From Janthinobacterium sp. (lineage in GTDB: Bacteria; Pseudomonadota; Gammaproteobacteria; Burkholderiales; Burkholderiaceae_D), in the NCBI RefSeq assembly GCF_009923995.1, contig NZ_RFSK01000021.1:20582-84581 (forward strand): a stretch of DNA of 64,000 nt. The letters are read 5' to 3'. The position numbers were made by a program, and so were the translations under genes. The first letter of the stretch is position 1, and the number at the start of each line of letters is the position of its first letter. Of the stretch, positions 58,337 through 64,000 are shown piece by piece. A model generated the notes under the pieces. The model was given only the letters and a program-made list of their open reading frames with translations. It was not told the origin of the DNA and did no database searches.

Positions 58337-58986
58337 GCTGCTGCGGCGGCGGCCAGCGCCTGCAAGGCCATCGGGTTCGGCGTCGGCTCGCCGATTTTCG
58401 TCAGCAGGTTGCGATCCGTGTGGTGGAATGGTTCGTCCTTGCCGCGGATGAGCATGACCGTGTCCTCGTCGTAGCCCCAGGTGCCGTCCGCGTGGATGTC
58501 GACCTTGATGCGGTACTCGACGGTGGTGAAGGCGTGTTCCAGGAAGGGGTTCGAGCAGATGCCATAGGCCGTCGACTCGCGCTTGGCCACCAGCTCGAAA
58601 CTGGTGGCGTCCGCCGTCGTCGTGCCGGACGCCATGGCGATCTGGCCGCGCGGGATGGCCAGGGTCTGGATCACGGCGCCCGTGGCCGGCTCCCACAGCC
58701 AGTAGCCCACCTGTTCGTGGTAGGTTTTGACTTGATCCGGCTTGGTGATGTGGATGTAGTAGCGCAGGCCGTAGAACAGCTGCGGGCCGTTGGTGACAGG
58801 GTCGATCGGCTGCAGCTCGATGCGCTCGACGAAGGCCTGCTTGCGCGGACCATCGGCCTTCGGCTTGACGTCCAGGCCGCGCGTGCCGGTCCAGATGCCG
58901 GCCATGCCGGTCAGGGGGCCCAGGTTGTTCAGGGTGTGCACGTCGGCGGACGGCTCGGTGTAGATATCTTCGGGAAAATCGCTCAT
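58333..58986 (-). CDS. heme-binding beta-barrel (FABP-like) domain protein
   Basis: MSDFPEDIYTEPSADVHTLNNLGPLTGMAGIWTGTRGLDVKPKADGPRKQAFVERIELQPIDPVTNGPQLFYGLRYYIHI. Confidence 0.75.
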   Translation of the reverse strand: MSDFPEDIYTEPSADVHTLNNLGPLTGMAGIWTGTRGLDVKPKADGPRKQAFVERIELQPIDPVTNGPQLFYGLRYYIHITKPDQVKTYHEQVGYWLWEPATGAVIQTLAIPRGQIAMASGTTTADATSFELVAKRESTAYGICSNPFLEHAFTTVEYRIKVDIHADGTWGYDEDTVMLIRGKDEPFHHTDRNLLTKIGEPTPNPMALQALAAAAAA

Positions 58987-59042
58987 GCGGAAGTCTTCAA
59001 AATGGGGCAACAGTGCTTGCCGCCATTGTAAGACCCAGGCCG

Positions 59043-59447
59043 CTACCGTGGAAAGAGCGCGATATGGCGTTCGATGAACGCGACCGATGCCCGGGCCAGC
59101 GTCGGGCGCTGCGCCGCGAACAGCGCCGCGTCGCGCGCCTGCAGCAAATTGCCCGCCACTTCCGGCAAGTGCAGCTGGCCGGCGATCAGCGCCGCCACCG
59201 CGTCGATATTCGCGTACAGGGCGCTGTCGAAGCCCTCCCAGTCCACGTAGGCCAGCCACCCGGCCAGCATCACCATGGCGGCGACGGGCGGCGCCAGGGC
59301 CGCGATGCGCTCCGCGCGCAGCACGCTGTCGTCGCGGATGCCTTCCTGCTGCAGGACGGCCAGCGCCACCTGCTGCAGCGCGTCCTCCGGCCCATGCCGG
59401 TGCCTGTCCAGCAGGCGCCGCGTCAGGCTGGAACTGGCTGCCTCCAT
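59043..59447 (-). CDS. hypothetical protein
   Basis: MEAASSSLTRRLLDRHRHGPEDALQQVALAVLQQEG...ORF ending in FIERHIALFPR, abutting map. Confidence 0.55.
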   Translation of the reverse strand: MEAASSSLTRRLLDRHRHGPEDALQQVALAVLQQEGIRDDSVLRAERIAALAPPVAAMVMLAGWLAYVDWEGFDSALYANIDAVAALIAGQLHLPEVAGNLLQARDAALFAAQRPTLARASVAFIERHIALFPR

Positions 59448-59449
59448 GG

Positions 59450-60253
59450 TCAGACCAGCGGGTCCGGCAAACCGGTCAGGGTGAAGATTTCAAAGCCTGT
59501 TTCCGTCACGGCCAGCGAATGCTCGAACTGCGCCGACAGCGAACGGTCCTTCGTCACCGTCGTCCATTTGTCCGGCAAGACCTTGACCTGGTAGCTGCCC
59601 ACGTTGAGCATCGGTTCAATCGTAAAGATCATGCCCGGTTCGAGCACGATGCCCGTGCCGGCGCGGCCATAGTGCAGCACTTGCGGCGTGTCGTGGAAGA
59701 CCTGGCCCACGCCATGGCCGCAGAAGTCGCGCACGGAGGAAAAGCCCTGCGCCTTGGCCACGGCTTCGATGGCGGCGCCCACGTCGCCCAGGGTCGCGCC
59801 CGGACGCACGGTGTGGATGCCGGCCATCATGGCGTCATATGCCGTGTTGACGAGGCGATTGGCCAGGATGGAGACGGCGCCCACCTTGAATGTGCGGCTG
59901 GTGTCGCCGAACCAGCCGTTGAACTTCGGCGTCACGTCGATGTTCAGGATGTCGCCCACTTTCAGAATCTTGGTGTCCGACGGGATGCCGTGCGTGACCA
60001 CGTGGTTGACGGAGATGCAGCTGGCGTGCTTGTAGCCGTGGTAGTCGATGGTGCCGGGGATGGCGCCGGCGGCGCGCATGAATTCTTCGCACAGGGCGTC
60101 GAGCTTGGCCGTCGAGACGCCCGGTTTGACGAAAGGCGTGATGTAGTCGAGCGTGTCGGCGGCGATGCGGCCGGCCGCGCGCATGCCGATGAAGCCTTCT
60201 TCATCGTGCAGGGGGATTTTCTTGCCGTGTTCAAGCTGGGTGGAATAGCGCAT
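59450..60253 (-). CDS. map: type I methionyl aminopeptidase
   Basis: EEGFIGMRAAGRIAADTLDYITPFVKPGVSTAKLDALCEEFM...DFCGHGVGQVFHDTPQVLHYG...FTIEPMLN; start MRYSTQLEHGKKIP. Confidence 0.94.
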   Translation of the reverse strand: MRYSTQLEHGKKIPLHDEEGFIGMRAAGRIAADTLDYITPFVKPGVSTAKLDALCEEFMRAAGAIPGTIDYHGYKHASCISVNHVVTHGIPSDTKILKVGDILNIDVTPKFNGWFGDTSRTFKVGAVSILANRLVNTAYDAMMAGIHTVRPGATLGDVGAAIEAVAKAQGFSSVRDFCGHGVGQVFHDTPQVLHYGRAGTGIVLEPGMIFTIEPMLNVGSYQVKVLPDKWTTVTKDRSLSAQFEHSLAVTETGFEIFTLTGLPDPLV

Positions 60254-60270
60254 GGGGATTCTTTTCTTTG

Positions 60271-60870
60271 TTAGTGTGTGGTGGTGTGGGCGGCCCAGCC
60301 GCGCACGGCATCGTGCGAGGCGCGCAGCATGGCGTCGACGCTGGCCGGTATCGGCCGCTCCTGCGTCAGGTAAGGCTTGACGACGGCCACGGGGGCGTCG
60401 ATCAGCACGAATTTGAGCAGCATGTGATCCAGGTCCAGCTCCGTGGTGGCGGGCATGGAGGCGGCGCAGCGGGCGAAGCAGGCGTCGAGCGCCGCCTGCT
60501 CTTCCTCCACGGCGGCGGCCAGTTCTTCGCTCAGGCCCCCGTTGAAGTCGGGACTGTCCGCGCATTGCAGCAGGAAGCGCGCGTACACGGGCTTGCGCCG
60601 GCACCAGTCCAGCAAGCCGTGCACGCCGGCCCACGTGTCGCCGCCCAGCCAGCGGCTGGCCACTTCCTCGCGGAAGTCGCTCTTCACGCGCAGCCAGGCG
60701 CGCGCCAGGATGGCGTTGCGCGAATCGAAGCGGTGATACACGGAACCGATGGGCGCGCCGGCCTTGACGGCGATGGCGGCCATCGACACGGCCGCCACGC
60801 CGCACTGGGCGGCGACGGCGATCGCGCTGTCGATGAAGTTGTTTTCGTTGAATTTAGCAAGTCTGACCAT
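60271..60870 (-). CDS. TetR/AcrR family transcriptional regulator
   Basis: MVRLAKFNENNFIDSAIAVAAQCGVAAVSMAAIAVKAGAPIGSVYHRFDSRNAILARAW. Confidence 0.92.
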   Translation of the reverse strand: MVRLAKFNENNFIDSAIAVAAQCGVAAVSMAAIAVKAGAPIGSVYHRFDSRNAILARAWLRVKSDFREEVASRWLGGDTWAGVHGLLDWCRRKPVYARFLLQCADSPDFNGGLSEELAAAVEEEQAALDACFARCAASMPATTELDLDHMLLKFVLIDAPVAVVKPYLTQERPIPASVDAMLRASHDAVRGWAAHTTTH

Positions 60871-60872
60871 CC

Positions 60873-60894
60873 AAATAGAATACAGATTCTATTT
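60873..60894. promoter_or_regulatory. candidate TetR operator
   Basis: aaatagaat-acag-attctattt, 9-bp perfect arms, immediately upstream of the tetR start. Confidence 0.65.
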
Positions 60895-60992
60895 GCTTTC
60901 GTCAAGCACCCCGGCCGGCGTGCAAACGCAGGCAACACGAGTTCCCTTGCTGCCTTACAATGGTATGCACGAAACACTCAAGGAGAAATCGC

Positions 60993-62507
60993 TTGCTTAC
61001 GCCCCCCTTCATTGCCTCCGCCCGTTTTGATGATCCACGCCTGGCTTTGGCCCAAGTGCAAGCCATCTACCGCAGCAGCATCGAACACTTGCGCGATGCG
61101 CTGCAACGTTTTGTCGCCGGCGAAGACATGCACGAGCGCGTGCGCGCCTGCTACCCCTTCGTGCGCATCCAGACGGACACCGTGGCGCGCGCCGATTCGC
61201 CGCTGGCCTACGGTTTCGTCGCCGGTCCCGGGGTGTTTGAAACCACCCTGACCCGCCCCGACCTGTTTGGCGACTATTATCTCGACCAGTTCACCCTGCT
61301 GCTGAAAAACCATAACCGGGGCCAGAAGGTGCTGCTGGAAGTGGGCGTCAGCGCGCAGCCGATTCCCGTGCATTTCTCGTTCGCCGAGCATGACCATATC
61401 GAAGGCAATATGGATGCGGGCCGCCGCCTGGCCATGCGCGACCTGTTCGACCTGCCCGACCTGTCGGCCATGGACGACGGCATCGCCAACGGCACGCACG
61501 AACCGGCGCACGGCGAAGCGCAGCCGCTGGCCCTGTTCACGGGTCCGCGCGTGGACTATTCACTGCAGCGCCTGCGCCACTACAGCGGCACCTCGCCGCA
61601 GCACTTCCAGAACTTCGTCCTGTTTACCAATTACCAGTTCTATATCGACGAATTCATCCGCCTGGGCCACGCCATGATGGACCGTGCGCCCGACGCCGCT
61701 GCGCCATCGGACGACGACGGCTATGTCGCCTTCGTCGAACCGGGCAACGTCGTCACCCGCCGCGTGGGACAGACGGTGGAAAGCGAGGATGCGCTGGGCG
61801 CCGCCCCGCCGCGCCTGCCGCAGATGCCCGCCTACCACCTGCTGCGCGCGGACGGCAGCGGCATCACCATGGTCAATATCGGCGTGGGACCGGCGAACGC
61901 CAAGACCATCACCGACCATATCGCCGTGCTGCGCCCGCACGCCTGGCTGATGCTGGGCCACTGCGCCGGCCTGCGCACCACGCAAAGCCTGGGCGACTAC
62001 GTGCTGGCGCACGCCTACGTGCGCGAAGACCACGTGCTCGACGAAGACTTGCCCCTGTGGGTGCCGATCCCGCCGCTGGCGGAAATCCAGCAGGCGCTGC
62101 AAACGGCGGTAGCGGAAATCACCCAGCTGACGGGGCATGATCTGAAACACATCATGCGCACGGGGACGGTGGCCAGCACGGACAACCGCAACTGGGAACT
62201 GCTGCCGCAGCGCACGCCGGAGCGCCGCTTCAGCCAGAGCCGCGCCATCGCCCTGGACATGGAAAGCGCGACGATCGCCGCCAACGGCTTCCGCTTCCGC
62301 GTGCCCTACGGCACCCTGCTGTGCGTCAGCGACAAGCCCCTGCACGGCGAAATCAAGCTGCCCGGCATGGCCAACCACTTCTACCGCGAACGCGTCGACC
62401 AGCACCTGCGCATCGGCATCCGCGCCGTGGAACTGCTGCGCCGCCAGGGCGTGGACCGGCTGCACAGCCGCAAATTGCGCAGCTTTGCCGAGGTGGCGTT
62501 CCAGTAA
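60993..62507 (+). CDS. amn: AMP nucleosidase
   Basis: TTG start after aaggaga-like RBS; FASARFDDPRLALAQVQAIYRSSIEHLRDAL...VNIGVGPANAKTITDHIAVLRPHAWLMLGHCAGLR...ALDMESATIAANGFRFRVPYGTLLCVSDKPLHGEIKLPG. Confidence 0.93.
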   Translation: MLTPPFIASARFDDPRLALAQVQAIYRSSIEHLRDALQRFVAGEDMHERVRACYPFVRIQTDTVARADSPLAYGFVAGPGVFETTLTRPDLFGDYYLDQFTLLLKNHNRGQKVLLEVGVSAQPIPVHFSFAEHDHIEGNMDAGRRLAMRDLFDLPDLSAMDDGIANGTHEPAHGEAQPLALFTGPRVDYSLQRLRHYSGTSPQHFQNFVLFTNYQFYIDEFIRLGHAMMDRAPDAAAPSDDDGYVAFVEPGNVVTRRVGQTVESEDALGAAPPRLPQMPAYHLLRADGSGITMVNIGVGPANAKTITDHIAVLRPHAWLMLGHCAGLRTTQSLGDYVLAHAYVREDHVLDEDLPLWVPIPPLAEIQQALQTAVAEITQLTGHDLKHIMRTGTVASTDNRNWELLPQRTPERRFSQSRAIALDMESATIAANGFRFRVPYGTLLCVSDKPLHGEIKLPGMANHFYRERVDQHLRIGIRAVELLRRQGVDRLHSRKLRSFAEVAFQ

Positions 62508-62527
62508 CCGTCCACATCAAGCCTCAT

Positions 62528-62563
62528 CAGTATCACATCATGGCTCGCCATGATGTGATACTG
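62528..62563. repeat. long perfect hairpin between convergent genes
   Basis: cagtatcacatcatggc tc gccatgatgtgatactg: 17-bp perfect arms with 2-nt loop. Confidence 0.9.
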
Positions 62564-62587
62564 GAACCACTTAACCGTCAGATCCAA

Positions 62588-63574
62588 TCACGGAATGTTA
62601 CAGTCGGTTCCGTATTTTCCGCCGCACTTCTTATCCCAAACCCACTGCAAATCGTCTTGTTCCTGCAAATCGACAGAAAATGAAATGGCCGGCGAAGTCA
62701 GCGTCAACTTCACGATATTGGCGGTAGCGGACCACTTGGTCTCGTCAGTCAAATCAGACAAGACGACACCTTTATCTATCTGCATGGTGATTTTGCTGTT
62801 TGCCAGCAAATAAGGCAGATTATCCTGCACGTATTGGCCGATAGGAAAACTTCCGCCGCCAGGCAAGGACACCGATTTATCTCGCGGTATCAGATTATTG
62901 AGTGCAGTCAGATAGTTCTGATCACGCTTGAAAAACGGAGTCGCGACACCGGAGATGGTTTGATTCAAGCCAGCGACGATCGCGTCGTCAATCTTGGAAC
63001 TACCAAGATTCACAATGTAGTCTCCGATCACTGGTAATATCCAGCCAAGATTGGAATCGCAATCGGTCGACGACGAGGGATTCCCTGAAACTCCCATTCC
63101 TGGCAATATCTGGCCCGAGCCTTGCGGAGATCCCAACTGTGCATTGATGGTCAAATTGTCGATGGCTGCGCTATTAGTGCAACGGAAACTGATGCCATAT
63201 CTTTTACCGGAATATCCCATCAAAGTTTGATAGCGTGGCGCCTGCACCGTAATACCGACGGTACCATCCGCCGCAGGTGCCAGCGTAAACAGCAAGCTGC
63301 CTGTCACTTTTCCGGAGTAGAACTGCGCGCCGTTATTTGTCGCCTGCTGTTTCAGAAAAGTATTCAGCGTTTTTTCCAAGCTATAGGGACCATTGGTAAT
63401 CTGATCCGCAAATCTGGTTACCGGCCCCTGGTCCATCCGCTTCTCTGAATAGGCGACACTGCCGCCTGCGTAATGGACAGTGGCGATGTACGTCACGGCC
63501 GTTACCCGCGGCACCCATGCCGCATGCACACTGCCGGCCATTAACAAACAAGACAACAAAGCATATTTCTTCAT
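62588..63574 (-). CDS. secreted hypothetical protein
   Basis: Signal peptide MKKYALLSCLLMAGSVHAAWVPRV; coherent 328 aa ORF in an AT-richer segment; no family recognised. Confidence 0.8.
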   Translation of the reverse strand: MKKYALLSCLLMAGSVHAAWVPRVTAVTYIATVHYAGGSVAYSEKRMDQGPVTRFADQITNGPYSLEKTLNTFLKQQATNNGAQFYSGKVTGSLLFTLAPAADGTVGITVQAPRYQTLMGYSGKRYGISFRCTNSAAIDNLTINAQLGSPQGSGQILPGMGVSGNPSSSTDCDSNLGWILPVIGDYIVNLGSSKIDDAIVAGLNQTISGVATPFFKRDQNYLTALNNLIPRDKSVSLPGGGSFPIGQYVQDNLPYLLANSKITMQIDKGVVLSDLTDETKWSATANIVKLTLTSPAISFSVDLQEQDDLQWVWDKKCGGKYGTDCNIP

Positions 63575-64000
63575 TCAATTTCCTCAATGTGAAAAATTCA
63601 TGAATTCAGGCCGCACAGCGCGCCTCCAGAGCCATCAGCCTCCCATAGAAAAAAGCGGCATGCCTTGCGTCACCTGACAGGATAAGTCGCATGTAATTTT
63701 AATGAATTGACATCCAATTCAAAAATAGAAATGTATCATGAAAGCAACTCCGCCCGTTTTCCCATGCAATCTTATTCAATGAAATATCAATGAACCGACC
63801 AATTGCCGGGCAAGATGAATCAAAAATCCGGTTTCTACGCAAACAGTATCGGTTCCCTTGATTTTTTCGGGAAAATAGAATATTCAATTTTCCTGCCGCA
63901 AGCAGTTTTTCTTTACAACACACGCATCCTGAGCATCTGAATCATTAAAAACCACGGAATGGCCTGAAAAATAAAAAGCACCAATGGCCATATGGCCATT

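Noticed and set aside
1-64000. CRISPR arrays, tRNA/rRNA genes, transposases, prophage or toxin-antitoxin defence modules
   Set aside because: Looked for repeat-spacer patterns, cloverleaf-like genes and transposase/integrase motifs in the sequence and ORF list; none seen

Overview
GC-rich 64 kb chromosomal window with a gene order typical of a beta-proteobacterium, probably Oxalobacteraceae (Janthinobacterium/Massilia-like; inferred from gene order and protein recall, not searched). The left ~16 kb is a conserved block on the minus strand: leuC-ecn-leuD-leuB-asd-fimV-truA-trpF-trpB-trpA-accD-folC-SPOR-cvpA-purF. After it come cheZ-cheA; a universal stress gene behind a perfect FNR/ANR box; an orphan NarL-type regulator; a Crp/Fnr regulator; a hemP/DUF2325 group; a Fur-box-headed PepSY-DUF2271-DUF4198-ApbE-flavoreductase operon; a ligase-associated DNA repair cluster with RecQ; a cheR-cheB-hybrid kinase signalling operon; assorted regulators and enzymes; an unusual Cys-rich zinc-ribbon/TM/SEL1-like protein; map; amn; and an AT-richer end with an orphan secreted protein. 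The most striking unexplained structure is an 88-bp perfect inverted repeat (25946-26033 / 26074-26161) inside the flavodoxin part of the ferric-reductase-like flavoprotein gene. It separates the N-terminal TM segment and the flavodoxin domain into different reading frames. It is either a real template-switch inversion or an assembly fold-back artefact. No tRNA, rRNA, CRISPR array, transposase or prophage was recognised.
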